Assembly (NCBI GenBank): GCA_019914945.1
Contig: CM034110.1
Span: 4,159,001-4,223,000 of the forward strand
Length of the DNA stretch: 64,000 nt
Reading direction: 5' to 3'
Origin: Typha latifolia
Taxonomy: Eukaryota; Streptophyta; Magnoliopsida; Poales; Typhaceae
The notes beneath the pieces were generated by a model. That model did not search any database. It saw nothing but the letters and a program-made list of their open reading frames with translations, and was not told where the DNA came from. Shown piece by piece: positions 44,362-56,721 of this stretch. A program made the translations under genes and the position numbers. Position 1 is the first letter of the stretch. Every line of letters begins with the position of its first letter.

Positions 44362-45707
44362 GACCCCAAGCTAACTTGATGGCTCAAACACCTCATGCTG
44401 TTTAGTTATTCATTGCCATCAGATGCTGATGCGCCAAAAGCTAAAGAACCTTTAACCGGTGCTCAGAGCATTTACCCACTCCCAGTCATGAATCATGCAA
44501 AGGTCACTGCACTTTGCAAGATAGTGTATTCTTTATTCTACAGTTCAAACTAAGTGGGATAGAGCTATATAACAATTAGTTGTTTAGTTAAATGATCAAT
44601 CTTCCAGGTAATTTTTCTGTTCAAATTAACTTATAAATTTCTGAACTAGTTTGCCTTCTTGTCCGGTATTTCTAAGAAGTTGGGTTGTAGTTTGGTCTCA
44701 ATATTTCTAAGAAAATAAATATCTCATTTATGTGATGGAAAAGGTGGTCTCTTTCTCTGCAAATATTTACATAAGGATTCTTAACAAAGATAATCTTGAA
44801 AAGAAAAACTTAAAAAACTTCTGGTAACCTTTATCCGTGATGTCAAAGATTTTAATATAACCTCGCTTTTATATGCATATTTTGGTTTTTCACCATCAAA
44901 CATTGCCTAAACTAATGAGAAAAATAAGGCAGCAAGATTAGTAAAGATGGTAATGTCAGTCATCGTAACGAGATAATTTGAAGTCTATGAAGCCAAACTA
45001 GGTATTGAGCTATAAAGAGCACGACCTCACCAAGATATATAGCTTATGAAATAACTCTAATTGATTGAATCGGAATCCATGATGTAATAACTTTAACAAA
45101 GGGCAACTCAAATGCTACGTTAGATAGGGCAAGAACCAATCATAGAAAGTAAATTGGATTCATAATTTCATGGTCATGCGATGATTCATGCTATTAATAC
45201 CTACATAATATTTTTATTTCCAAAAGAAAGAAAGAAAAAACATAGAAAAGATTATCAATGGCTTCCTTTGAAGACGCTAATGTGATGCAGGGAATCGTTA
45301 AAAAATAGTTAATTTATTAATTCGCGAATGAGTACCAAATTAAAGCCATCAAATTTTAAACCATAATAGTCAAGAAATAGCAAAAAATTATCAAGATTTA
45401 ATAGATAATAAAACTGAAATATCTGGGTTGTTGGCATAAAAAATTCACTTGATTTTTACTTTTGTAAGTCAGACCCGTTTTGAGTTTCTTTCACAGATGA
45501 GTCATTTTTCCTTTTTTTCTTCTAAGTTTGTTATTTTCTCATTTAGTGCTCAACAAACATAGATAGAAGAATATAAGAATAAGGAGAAGTGACCCGTAGT
45601 CTTTTTTTTTTCTTATTCTTCTTATTCTTCTTCTCCTACTACTCCTGATGTTGCTGCTATTTCTTAGTAATTAGGATTAATAAGATAAATCATTATTTTC
45701 AATTATT
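44362..45707. other. Intergenic, no gene recognised
   Basis: AT-rich non-coding DNA with T-rich and A-rich runs and an isolated CTTCTT repeat near 45,610-45,640. I see no coding, RNA gene or clear transposon structure. Confidence 0.4.
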
Positions 45708-46655
45708 CTCTTACTTTATTAATTTAAAAAGTGATTATAGAAGTTTGTATAGATAAAAAAGGATTAAGAGAATAAGAAGAATAATAAGAAGAAGAAGCAA
45801 TAACAAAAAAGAAGAAGAAAATATATTAATAACTTTCGCAAATATAGTAACAACTTTTGTTATTTTTTTCTATACACTACAGAATTTACATATTTGACAT
45901 TATAATTTATATAAAATAAATAATAATCATAGAGAGCCATATTATTAGTTATTTAATTAATTATAATTATCTCATCACTATCTTCAATTAATCTGTTACT
46001 TTAAAGCAATCAAAGAGATCTATATAGGTAAAAAGAGAGAAGGATTAAAGGATAGAAGAAGAAAAACAAGTAATAACAGAAAAACAAAAAGAATAAGAAG
46101 AAAATATCTTAACAACTTTTATTATTTTTTCTATACACTATAGAATTACATACTTCATCATTACAATTTACATAGAAATAAATAATAATTATGTAGAGTC
46201 ATAATTTTAGTTATTTAACTAATTCTAATTTTCTCATCACTATCTTCAATTAATCTCTTACTTTATTAAGTAAAGAATGATTAGAAAGAATTGCGTAGAA
46301 AGAAGAAGAAGAAGAAGTAGCAATAATAGAAAAGAAAAAGAAGCAACAAAAAAAAAATATTAATAACTTTCATAAATATATAACAACTTTTGTTGTTTTT
46401 TTATTTACACTATAGCGTATACAAACATGCAGAGTCATAATTATAGTTATTTAATAATTATAATTATAATTATTATAATTATCTCACTACTATCTCTAAT
46501 TTATCTCTTAATTTATTAATTAAAGAGTTATTAGAGAGACTTGTATAGAAAAAAGAGAGAAATATTAAAGGATAGAACAAGAAAAAATATATTAACTATC
46601 GTTATCTTTTAATACACTATTTACATATAAACAAATATTAATCTTGTAGCATATG
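45708..46655. repeat. AT-rich tandem repeat, about 250-285 bp x 3.6
   Basis: Units start at 45,708, 45,993, 46,255 and 46,505 (partial), each with CTCTTACTTTATT or a variant. Within each unit: a GAA/AAG-rich part, then AACAACTTTTGTTATTTTTT, a TATACACTATAG-like block, and AATTATCTCATCACTATC. Units are diverged, and each ends in CTTCAATTAAT or similar. Confidence 0.8.
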
Positions 46656-47189
46656 AAGAATAAGATGAAAAAGAAGAGTACGAGGCCACTTCTTTCTCTT
46701 ATAGTGTGCCGTCAATATTTGATAAGGCATTAAATGATGTAAGGATAAACTTAGAATAAAAAAAATGGAAAATACCTCTTCCGCAAAGAAAATCAAAAAT
46801 AGATTTTGACTCACAAAAATGAAAACCAAGTAGATTTTTGGTGGAAATAACTTGAAATATTTTTATCACATACCTATAAAACTATATATAGACTAACAAA
46901 AGACTCAAAATGCTAATCTAATAAAAAGAGGCATCTTCCATTTATGGAAAGTTTTCATTTCTACTTAAGAAACCCTAATTTAACTTAAACTAAACACATA
47001 GAATGAAAGAAATCAAATTCTGAATTCTACACGAAAAAGTATAAGTAAAACAATACCTTTTAGAAATACCAAAATCATTGATTTCAAGTGATAGATATGG
47101 CAATTATTTTTTATATTTAAATTTTCTTTTGAAGCTGATACAATTGTTGTTTTGACGGGGTAGTTCTTGGACCTTTTATCATCTCGTGC
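46656..47189. other. Intergenic, no gene recognised
   Basis: AT-rich DNA after the tandem repeat. A short minus-strand open frame near 46,638-46,829 is Phe/Leu/Ile-rich and low complexity; I do not regard it as a gene. Confidence 0.4.
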
Positions 47190-47722
47190 TTAATTCTTAT
47201 TCCTTGGCATCCATATTTTCAGCTATTAACAGAGGAAATCCTCATCGGCCACATTTGGGTTGAGATGGTTGATATACTTGGGGAGTATTGGCTATAGAAT
47301 TTGCTAATGGAGGTGGGATTGGATCTGGGTAGACCTCTAAAGATCAATGCTTCAACATTGGCAAGAACTCGCTGCCACTTTGCTAAGGTGTTTGTGGAGA
47401 TCGTTTTATCTAAACTGCTTAAATAATCTACCTCGGTTGATCATACTAGATAGCAAGTTAAGCAGGTTGTAGCCTATAAGAATCTTTCAACCGTGTGTTT
47501 ATATTATGGGCGTCTAGGACATCGTTTGGCCATCTATCGCGACCATGATGACTTTCCTTGCTAAGTGATCTTGGATCAGTTTCATTATAGGGTGTGGCAC
47601 TAGTATTGCCAAAGCCTCTTGTGTCGTACCTTGAACCAAAGCCCTTTCGGCATTGAATTCAAGTGCATAGGAGGATTTGTTGTGGACGGTATTAAGGAGG
47701 TTCTAGGATAGCCTTGGTGGCA
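47190..47722 (+). pseudogene. LINE (L1-like) ORF1 remnant
   Basis: A conceptual translation in the plus direction gives LDLGRPLKINASTLARTR, FAKVFVEIVLSKLL and CLYYGRLGHRLAI. This is the pattern of plant LINE ORF1 proteins (DUF4283 region followed by a CCHC-type zinc knuckle), with several stops. It ends at a solo LTR insertion at 47,728. RT remnants of what may be the same LINE lie at 48,860-49,345. Confidence 0.65.
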
Positions 47723-47727
47723 AAGAT

Positions 47728-48415
47728 TGTTGAAATTTGGCTCAAATTTAGACTTTTCAGACTTGCCGTGCTGGGACATTTGAACGCAATTTTCGAAAGG
47801 ATTTGCACTCTGTAGGAGATTGAACGGGCCCTTGGGCATTCGAACGGGCCCTATGGGCATTCGAACGCATTTTCACGAGGACATACACTATGTAGGCATT
47901 CAAATGGCCAACAGGTGTTTGAATGCCCTCCTGTGCTTCATATTAGAGTTCTATTGGCATTCAAACTAGCCCCACAGGCGTTCGAATGCTAGACAAGATT
48001 TTCAGCAGTTTTAGTCAATCCTATTAATTGAAATGTTTGGGTTTTAGGGTTTGGTGTGGGAGAGGCATCATCATTTAAAGTGAGATTAGAGTTATAAACT
48101 CTTTATATTTGATGATTTGTATAGTGGATTAAAGATTGCTGTGCCTATGGACGTAGGCACATCGTTGAACCATATAAATCTTGTCTTTCTCTATTTTCTC
48201 TTTATAGTTTGCATTTGGAGTTCCTATTTGTGATTAACTTAGGTATTAGAAGTTCTCTACAACTAGCATCTTGGAATTGGAGTTCTCGTATTGGTATAGA
48301 TATTAGCTTTGCTAATATTTGATTTGCCCTAATTATTGCTATTCCATTTAGATTTGTTTGAGGATGAAAGATTTTGCTTTTGCTACCATTCCACTAATTG
48401 GCATTTAGCACAACA
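47728..48415 (+). mobile_element. Solo copia-type LTR, 688 bp, target duplication AAGAT
   Basis: TGTTG at 47728 and CAACA ending at 48415 form inverted termini. AAGAT flanks both sides (47,723-47,727 and 48,416-48,420). A cluster of diverged boxes (GCATTCGAACGGGCCC, GCATTCGAACGCA, GCGTTCGAATGC) lies at 47,778-47,985 and a TATA-like CTTTATATTT at 48,101-48,110. The tail contains GGACGTAGGCACATCGTTGA, a phrase resembling plant copia LTRs (from memory). It is unlike the Sirevirus LTR outside the boxes. Orientation is inferred from the order of boxes and TATA. Confidence 0.85.
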
Positions 48416-48839
48416 AAGATGAGCATGTGCTGATGGATGACCCTCAATCCACTCAAGTGGTAATGTTACAACGATACCATTTTTTCTAATTCGGGGCAAT
48501 TTGAAAAGAAAATGATTGTTCTATGTTTTGATTTGAATAGGTTTAGTTTGAGTATTAAGAATTGTCTAATTTGATTACAATTTATGGCCTTGTTATGTGG
48601 ACTAAATTGACCTTAGTCTAAAGATCAGTTAGAAAATGTGAACTTGTTTAGGCTGGACTGGAAGTGAATCTGGACTATTCCAATAAGAGATTTTCTAATT
48701 GGAAGTGCGAAAATGTACTATTCTTTTAGATTGTGATAGTAATAGGCTTGATGTTCAAGCGTTGTGTTATTGCTTTGCACTGTCAAATTAATTTGTAGTG
48801 GACGAGTAAGGTTCAGATTAAATGGATCAATAATAGTGA

Positions 48840-49350
48840 TGAAAATATTAAGTTTTTTCACTTGTTAGAATTTTATCAGAAAAATTAATTTAGATGATGG
48901 TTCTTCAATCTCTTCTTATTATATATTAAAGCGGCTTTCGTGACCTTTTACAATGAGCTCTCGTACAAGGGTGTCACAGCTTCTACGGATTGTTAGCTAG
49001 AAATCCCATGCAGTGATCCTTGCCACAATGATGAACTAGTTAGATAGTTCAATATTAAGGAAGTGAAAAAGGCTCTATGGTCGATGCCGGTAGAAAAAGC
49101 TCCTAATCTAGATAGATTTTAAGTGGAGATTTACAGCATGTATTGGACTACTATTGATGAGGATCTTGTTATGTCGCCTATCCATTTTCAATCCTCTCTT
49201 CTATTCTCCTTGAGGACAGCCTACATATCTTTTATTCTTTTTACTCGTTTTATGATGACTACCCCTTCAAGCTTTGGTAATAATATGAATATTAGTCATT
49301 TGATATATATTGATGACATTTTGTTAGTTTATCAAGGCTTCAGATAGATC
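48840..49350 (+). pseudogene. LINE reverse transcriptase remnant
   Basis: Contains FNIKEVKKALWSMPVEKAPNLDRF, matching the EIxxALxxMPxxKAPGPDGF-type motif of LINE RT, and ISHLIYIDDILLVYQ, matching the catalytic YADD-type block (here YIDD). The sequence between them is shortened and interrupted by stops. Confidence 0.7.
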
Positions 49351-51229
49351 TTGTAGAGCTCTTACGTAGGTGTTGAAAAACTAATGAGGTGATTTTTTTT
49401 TATATTGGTTGTAATGGCTTTTTTTTTTTAATCAGAATCACGATCTTTTGTCAAATACTGCATCTTATTACATTCTGAAACCATAATAGTTTGATTTTTT
49501 ATTCAACGTACAATTTATTTTTTTCAAGTACAGATATCTCCATAACATTTAATAAATTAATGGATAAGATTTTAATGTTAGATTTTTTCAGTAGAGTGAA
49601 TTTACCTTACTCTTTTCCTACATCATAATGAAACTTTATTATGATCCAAATTAGGGAAAGTAAAGCTATAATATAGAGTATTTAAGAATTACTCATTTTT
49701 AAAATTAAACTAATATTTATTTCCTCCATGTAATTCTTGCCAAGCTTCAAGATAATCCTATAAAAGAAATGTTTAGTGTTATGTTTAGGGTTAATTGCCC
49801 ATAGATCCATCTAAACTAATGTCAATTTTCTCATGCAGCTCCTAATCTAATTATTGTTGCAATTTAACTCCCTTAGCTATCTAAAATATCTCAAATGTCT
49901 CTCTTTGTTTTTATAGCCATCATTTTAGTTTTTCCATCAAGAAAATGGCACATGTTAGTCATGTGATTGATTTTAGGTACTCAAAGAACCGTTTTACACT
50001 TATTTGAGAGGAAAATAAAGAAAAAAAATGCTAAGGATAATATTGTTATTCTGATATTTTCCATCTACACCATTAAAGAAGAAATCTTTTAGATAATTGA
50101 GTGTCAAAGTGTAATAAAAAATAAATGATAGACTGTAAAAATGGATAATAATTCAGGAGGCTAAAGTTTTATTTATGTTTTTACTTATGTTTTTGTCTTT
50201 CATTTGCTAAACACCAATCAGTCAAGTGGTGCGGAAAAGAGCTACTCAGCTGTGATTTTGAACTATAGTACGCAAAGAAGGATTAAAATTTTATCAATGT
50301 CTTGCTTTACGATAGTATTTCCAAACGACATACCATGTTTCATTAATCTGACAGACTGAAGCCGAACTTTGTCATTAACAGACTCAAATCTTTTATTACT
50401 ATGATCATAGTAGTAGAACATCTAATTGATATATCTAATAAATATTCTCCACTCAATTCACTAGTGAGACATTTTCTTTTCCTCTTATTAATTTGCTCTA
50501 CTTCCAAACAGTACTTCCATTTATTTCCATGCACAATCATATCAGAATATATGTAGTAATATCTGGATCCAAATCCAACATGTAATGAAAAAAAAAGAAA
50601 AAAAACGATGGGAAATGGTGCCAATAGTTTATCTCTATAAAAAATCTCCTATGCACAACTTGGGAGATGGAAAATATAAGAGGAATAATATCATGTGGAT
50701 GTGTGAGATGGGAGTAACACGAGAGAACAAAAGAAAAGAATGGAGAGGGGGAATGTCCCTCGTTAGGTTGCACAGTGGGTCCCTACTGTGACATATGTAA
50801 CTATGGGCCCCAATACACACTGCATCCTATTACTGTGTCTAATTAATATATATATATAGTACTTAATCTGGCCATCTCTTTTGTTAATTATAATTTTGTT
50901 GAGCTCTATGTGTGAGTCCACAGAGCAACCCATGTGGTAAAGCACCTTTGTGAGCTATAGGGTGGGGAGCCTTTGCAGCCTTCGCACCTCCTCGCTTCCT
51001 CATAAAGCTAACACGCTCGTTTACAAGCAATCATGCGGTCTTCTCTCCCCCCACCCCGGCCCCTTTCCGTAATCCCCTTCTTGCTTACAGTATTTTACTC
51101 TTTTAACTCTCTAAATTTAACGTTATCCTACTCCAAGACCTGGAGTAATGTTAGGAGGCCTAGACTCCTGAGCTCCTCTCCTCGTTGGTGTTGCTTATTA
51201 CGGACTTGTACCTCGAGATAGTCGTAAAG
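49351..51229. other. Intergenic upstream of LAX, no gene recognised
   Basis: AT-rich. 49,780-50,180 has the style of a short plant repeat (GGTTAATTGCCCATAGATCCATC onward), similar in style to 62,140-62,290. 50,880-51,030 is a more GC-balanced stretch. No coding or RNA gene is supported. Confidence 0.4.
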
Positions 51230-51620
51230 AAAACCTTGGGTTTTGTGGCTTATTGGTCAAAGTATATAGCAAGTTGAGTTTGACTGAGATCTTTCCCGGA
51301 TTCGACTCTTGTCAAACTCATATATTGTAAATCGATTGGATAGCTTGGAGAATCTTCAATTTAGACTTGGAGAGTTTTATGTATTTAGAGGGAGTCTTTA
51401 ACTTTTGGGATGTCAGTTTAAAGATTGAGATTTTTTTTTTCTTTCCTTTTGTTTCACACCCAACGTTTTCAGCTGTGATTTATGATAGATTTCATAGGTA
51501 AGGGGGAGAACGTTACAGGAATTCACTAGTGAAAAGCTATTACACTAAGATAAGAGTTTCAGATATAACATTTCAAGTGGTATTCAAGCTCTTATTTTTG
51601 CAACGTTCACGATTCACGAA
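51230..51620 (+). mobile_element. Decayed LTR-like remnant near the LAX promoter
   Basis: GGTAAGGGGGAGAACGTTACA and then AGTGGTATTCAAGCTC (about 51,575-51,590) resemble an LTR end followed by a decayed PBS. The preceding 300 bp have LTR-like composition. It ends about 300 bp before the predicted LAX TATA box. The assignment is tentative. Confidence 0.4.
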
Positions 51621-51914
51621 CTTATAGCGGTGGGAGAGACTAACTTGGGAACAGGACGAGTGGCTCGTGCAGTAGAGTAAAAAGCCACGCCCGCACGAGT
51701 GTAAAATTATATTATTTTTCCACAATTAGATTAACAAAATTTTAAATCTAGCTAATAATGACCAATGGTGCAAAACCAGGGCCACTGTTCCCTTCGCCCA
51801 ACCTTTCTAAAACGTCTCCCAAGAAGTTAGCGGTTTAACCTCTCAAAGCACCTTTTCTTTTACCCCCCTAAGAAAGAGAGAGCTCTTTCTTTAACACTAC
51901 CCCACCATTGGCTT

Positions 51915-51922
51915 TATAAATA
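51915..51922 (+). promoter_or_regulatory. Predicted LAX TATA box
   Basis: TATAAATA at 51,915-51,922 lies 147 bp upstream of the ATG. It would place transcription start near 51,945-51,950 and give a 5'UTR of about 120 bases, which is AG-rich. A GAGACA hexamer (reverse of the auxin-response core) at 51,970-51,975 lies in the 5'UTR, but one hexamer is expected by chance. Confidence 0.6.
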
Positions 51923-52068
51923 TAACACCAGCCCCTTTCTTTCCTCTTAGAGCAGCACACCTCATAGGAGAGACATACGCGATCTACTTCTCAAACAAGG
52001 AAGAAGAGATATAGAAGAAGAGCATTAAGGGAGAAGTGGTCGAAGCTAAGTAAGAAGAGAAATAAGAG

Positions 52069-53475
52069 ATGGAGTCGACCTCAAATGGGAGCGACGACAA
52101 GGTGGTGGAGACAGTGGTGGGTGGGAGATACGTGGAGATGGAGCAAGAAGGTGCGGATAAAACGGTCAAATCACGCCTCTCCGGCTTTCTCTGGCACGGG
52201 GGCTCGGCTTATGATGCTTGGTTCAGCTGTGCCTCTAACCAGGTTTAATACCATTTTTTTTTTTGTTTTGCTTCTTCTCTTCATTCTTGGGTTTAAGTGC
52301 ATGGATTTACAGCCTTTGAGAGTTTTGTTTTGTTTGGTTCTCAGGTGGCCCAGGTGCTGCTTACGCTGCCCTACTCATTCTCACAGTTGGGGATGTTGAG
52401 TGGGATTCTTTTCCAACTCTTTTATGGCTTGCTTGGTAGCTGGACGGCTTATCTCATCAGTATTCTGTATATAGAGTACAGGACTAGAAAGGAGAGAGAG
52501 AAGGTGGATTACAGGAACCATGTCATCCAGGTAACTTAGACCCTCTCAAGGTATAACATTTTAAAAATTCACATTTTTCCTACTTGTTATTTTTTTTTAA
52601 TCTTTGTGTTAATATAGTGGTTTGAAGTATTGGATGGACTACTTGGGAAGCACTGGAGGAATGTGGGATTGGCCTTCAACTGCACTTTCCTCCTCTTTGG
52701 ATCTGTCATTCAGCTCATTGCTTGTGCTAGGTACCCACTCTTCTCCATTGGGAAGTAAATAAATAATGGTTATAGATATTATATACAGTAACTGGAGATC
52801 TGATATTGTTAGCTTTGTCTTTGTGGGTGTCATGCATGCAGCAACATATACTACATCAATGACAAGCTGGACAAGAGAACATGGACCTACATCTTTGGTG
52901 CATGCTGTGCCACCACAGTCTTCATCCCATCCTTCCACAACTACAGGATCTGGTCCTTCTTGGGCCTGGTCATGACCACCTACACAGCTTGGTACCTAAC
53001 CATTGCCTCCCTCCTCCATGGCCAGGTATACAAGTATCTCTGATATTTGTAACAACAACAGAAGGAATACTTGTTTGAGCTATCTTTGTTTACACTGATT
53101 TGGTATATATAAATGGGCGGCAGGTGGAAGGAGTCCAGCATTCGGGTCCAACCAAGATGGTCCTCTACTTTACGGGTGCAACAAACATTCTCTATACTTT
53201 CGGAGGCCACGCTGTTACAGTGTAAGGCGACAAAGCTCTCGGTTCTCTAAACCCTACAATACTTAAATTTAAAACAGAAACAAAAACAAATCACACTTGC
53301 CCATGTGATGTTAACCCCTAGCTTTTAGTTATTCTCACTTGCTACCTTTATTTACTAACCTTACAACAAGCATCGAGGCAGATGTTACTTGTTCTTTCAC
53401 TATCAACAAGAGCTCTTCTCTGTGCGTGGTTTTCCTACGTAGTCGTCGCTGTCCTCTTCATGTGCTTTCCTTTTC

Positions 53476-53519
<44 letters not shown>

Positions 53520-55278
53520 CATTATTATTATTATTTATTTATTTATTTATTTATTTTCTGTTCGATTATATTATTCCCAATAGAGAAAAGACACTTGCCT
53601 GCAATTCTTGTTCTTCTTTTGTTTCTTTCTGTCTTACTTGCAGGCAAATAGTTCAGTTACCAATTCTCAATACACCCAACCCCATCCCCCTTCTTCACAC
53701 TGGTCACCTAGTTTGGGGTCCACATGAATATGAATAGTTCTCGAACTTGTGATTTAACCCTGACACTTTGTTATATCACATTGTCACCAGTCACTCGCCA
53801 TATACTTCTATCATATTCGTAGTTTGCACAGTCAACCATGTCTTCCCCTGCAGCTGCTAAAACCAAGTCTTTCATATCGTATACGTCTTTAACGCATATA
53901 TTAACGCGCGCAGGGAGATCATGCATGCAATGTGGAGACCGCAAAAGTTCAAGGCGATCTACCTAATGGCAACGCTGTACGTGCTCACACTGACATTGCC
54001 ATCGGCGGCGAGCGTCTACTGGGCGTTCGGCGACGCTCTGCTAACGCACGCGAACGCGTTCGCGCTTTTGCCGCGAACGAGGTTCCGCGACTCGGCGGTG
54101 GTGCTGATGCTAATCCACCAGTTCATTACGTTTGGGTTCGCGTGTACACCGCTCTACTTCGTGTGGGAGAAGGCAATTGGACTCCATGATTGCAAGAGCC
54201 TGTGCAAGAGAGCAGCAGCAAGGCTGCCGGTGGTCATACCTATTTGGTTCTTGGCTATCATATTTCCATTCTTTGGGCCCATTAATTCTTCCGTTGGTTC
54301 ACTGCTCGTTAGCTTTACAGTTTATATCATCCCTGCATTGGCCCACATGGCCACCTTCAGATCTGCCCAAGCCCGCGAGGTATATACCTAAGACTTGTTT
54401 AATTACTGCTTCATTTAATTATTATCTAAATAACTGCAAATTCTATATGAAGTTGGCTGCCTAAAATTTGGAAACAAAATAGTACACGTGGTCCCATAGT
54501 ACATATATATGATAGGCCAGACACGAACAGTGTTCCCGTACATTTACTTGTCGCATGCAAAAGGAATTGGACAAATTGCAAAATGCCATAGTCTGAAAGA
54601 AAAGGTGTAAAGTTTTAATCGAAGAAAAAGATGCTTGAAATTTTCGAAATTTTGAAATTCATGAAAGGAATTTATAGGTGTTCATGCTTGTCTATTATTA
54701 ACTAGGAGAGAGAGAGTAATGCTAGATATAATAAAATAATGCGACCATATAATTTAACACTGCCAAGTCTAACATCAATAGTATTTCCCTCATTTTCCAT
54801 CTTTTCCAGATATTATTAAAAAGGATTCACAAAATTTCATAACTTCTCTAGAGATTGTTTATAAATTTTTCATTGTGATCATCCAACTACTAGCTCTAAT
54901 ACCACTTCGTTGTATTACGTTTATAATGCATTGCAGAACGCGGTAGAGGCACCACCGAGGTTTGCCGGACGGTGGATCGGCGCGTACACGATAAACGCAT
55001 TCGTGGTGGGATGGGTACTAGTGGTTGGATTCGGGTTCGGTGGCTGGGCCAGCATGACCAACTTCATCCACCAGATTGACACATTTGGTCTCTTCACCAA
55101 GTGTTACCAATGTCCACCACCACCACCAATATCACCTGCATTTCCTGTTCCTTCTAATAGTCCACTCCCAAGCAATGCTCACAACTCAACAACAATGCCA
55201 ACTATTGCTAGTCTCTCACCCTCCCCTTCTCCCTCACCTTCTTACTTTTCTCACCGTCCTCACCACCGTCATGGCTGA
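52069..55278 (+). CDS. LAX: AUX1/LAX-type auxin influx carrier (seven exons)
   Basis: A plasma-membrane H+/auxin symporter of the amino acid/auxin permease family, importing IAA into cells (family knowledge). Exons: 52,069-52,242; 52,345-52,530; 52,618-52,730; 52,842-53,025; 53,124-53,221; 53,914-54,379; 54,937-55,278, all GT-AG, phases consistent, total 520 codons. Landmarks: FLWHGGSAYDAWFSCASNQ (exon 1), QVLLTLPYSFSQLGMLSG (2), NCTFLLFGSVIQLIACA (3), SNIYYINDKLDKRTWTYIFG (3/4), YFTGATNILYTFGGHAVTV (5), EIMHAMWRPQKFKAIYLMAT, YWAFGDALL, FITFGFACTPLYFVWEKAIG and FGPINS (6), FGFGGWAS and FGLFTKCYQC (7). The hydrophobic blocks fit the family's 11 membrane segments. The N-terminus is hydrophilic and short. 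The C-terminal tail after KCYQC is unusually long, Pro/Ser-rich (about 50 residues). No internal stop or lost landmark; it is the only apparently intact gene in the window. Which LAX paralogue it is cannot be told without a tree. Confidence 0.95.
53477..53557 (+). repeat. (ATT)n/(ATTT)n microsatellite in LAX intron 5
   Basis: An uninterrupted TTA/ATT run at 53,477-53,520, one TCATT interruption, more ATT, then ATTT repeats to 53,557. It lies inside the 692-bp intron 5 and is a good polymorphic marker. No splice site is affected. Confidence 0.9.
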
Positions 55279-56721
55279 AAACAAACTGCATGCTTTCATG
55301 TCCTTGATGAGCTCTCAAGCCTAAAGCAGCATATATTAATTACATGAGAAGAAAGTTTTTAGCTACTAAGTTTTTAGTAGTAGGAGGCGGTAAGTAGAGA
55401 GAGGTTATGAGGTGATTAGGTTATGTGATCTTCTTGTTACTTTGTTAAGAATATTGTAAGTTGAATGGAACTATATAAATTAAAGATGTGGGTTGGCTTT
55501 TACTTTTTTCCCTTCTGTTATTCCTATGCTTAATTCTGACCTCTTTTACCGTTTGTTGCTGCTAACATTATGGGCTTACTGCGCGTACTGCTAATTTATC
55601 ACTGCGAGGGTAGCTTGGTTGCTGTTACTGTAAGCTTTACTCCTTCCCAATGCCCAATATTTTGCGCAGTGGACAGCAAAACAGCTGTCTGAAGTGCAAA
55701 ACAATATAAAATTTTGAAGTTCCCAATGCTTACTTGTTAGGCATTACCTGACCATATTTAATAATGGGATACATTTAAAGGAAAAACCCTAATTAAAAGG
55801 AAATATTGCCTACTGCAAACTATTCATGAAACATTCTAAGCTTTAATGTTTTGGAATATTTCATATAATTATAACTAAACTTTTTTCAATTAATATCATA
55901 ATTGCTATAGAAGTTAATAGTGAAAATAGGGTGGTTTTTCATAAATTTCCTATATAATGAGATCCAATAGTCCAAGTGCGGAGCTTAGTTAAGTAGAGAG
56001 ATTGGACTCACGGGTGCGAAATAGCTTACATTTGAGATGTGCCCGCTGGAAAATTAAAGAGGAAGAAGACAGTTAGTCGTCCTTTGCTTTGGCAGTCTGG
56101 TAAAGAGAAGCAGAAAGGAATCCCTGGTCAAGGAGTCCATTTGGCACTAGATTTCGAACCACCCTTCTTTTCATGGATTGGCATACATCATCTACAAGAA
56201 GAATAAGAAAAGCTAAGAAATAAAGAGGCTTTTGCGCCTCTACTTTGTAAGCTTTTCAAGGGCCCGTTCTCTCATGAAACTAAAAAGCAAAACAAACAAG
56301 GAAAGGATACATGCTTCCCTCTCTTTGCTTCAAGTTACAAGAGAAAATAGTTATATTAAAAGGTGGCTGCAATTATTATTATTATTATTATTACTATTGT
56401 TATTATCTTCTATGTTATCCAAAGATTCTCAAAGTTTTAACTTTTCAAGGGCAGCTAACTGGAGGGAGGTGATGGGGCATTGCACGGAGATCTAGAGATG
56501 AGACATAGGGATTGAGACTATCTATTCGGGTGAGTTTAATCGTGACTGCTCTAAATTTACAACTTTTTGTATCTAATTTTGAGCGCGATTAAGGCTTTAA
56601 AATTCACATGATTACACCCCAGCATACTTGTCAAGAAGTGATATCTCGTTAGTTAATTTCTGCAGTTTAATGAAAGATGTGCATCAAGATTGTGCCAGGA
56701 GACAATAGATTCAATCCAACT
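55279..56721. other. LAX 3' flank, no further gene recognised
   Basis: The LAX 3'UTR probably ends near 55,480-55,510. No AATAAA occurs there; TATAAATTAAAG at about 55,476-55,487 is the nearest candidate. The rest is AT-rich with a small (ATT)n run at 56,370-56,392 and no supported gene. Confidence 0.45.

Noticed and set aside
51033..51221. Short Ser/Pro/Leu-rich frame upstream of LAX as an upstream gene
   Set aside because: No homology, pyrimidine-rich composition, and no promoter or splice context; not supported.
51970..51975. GAGACA as an auxin response element controlling LAX
   Set aside because: A single hexamer in the 5'UTR is expected by chance; no tandem or extended element is seen.
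54040..54066. GCGAACGCGTTCGC in LAX exon 6 as a related regulatory box
   Set aside because: It is a different palindrome within conserved coding sequence (HANAFALL) in a GC-rich exon; most simply chance.
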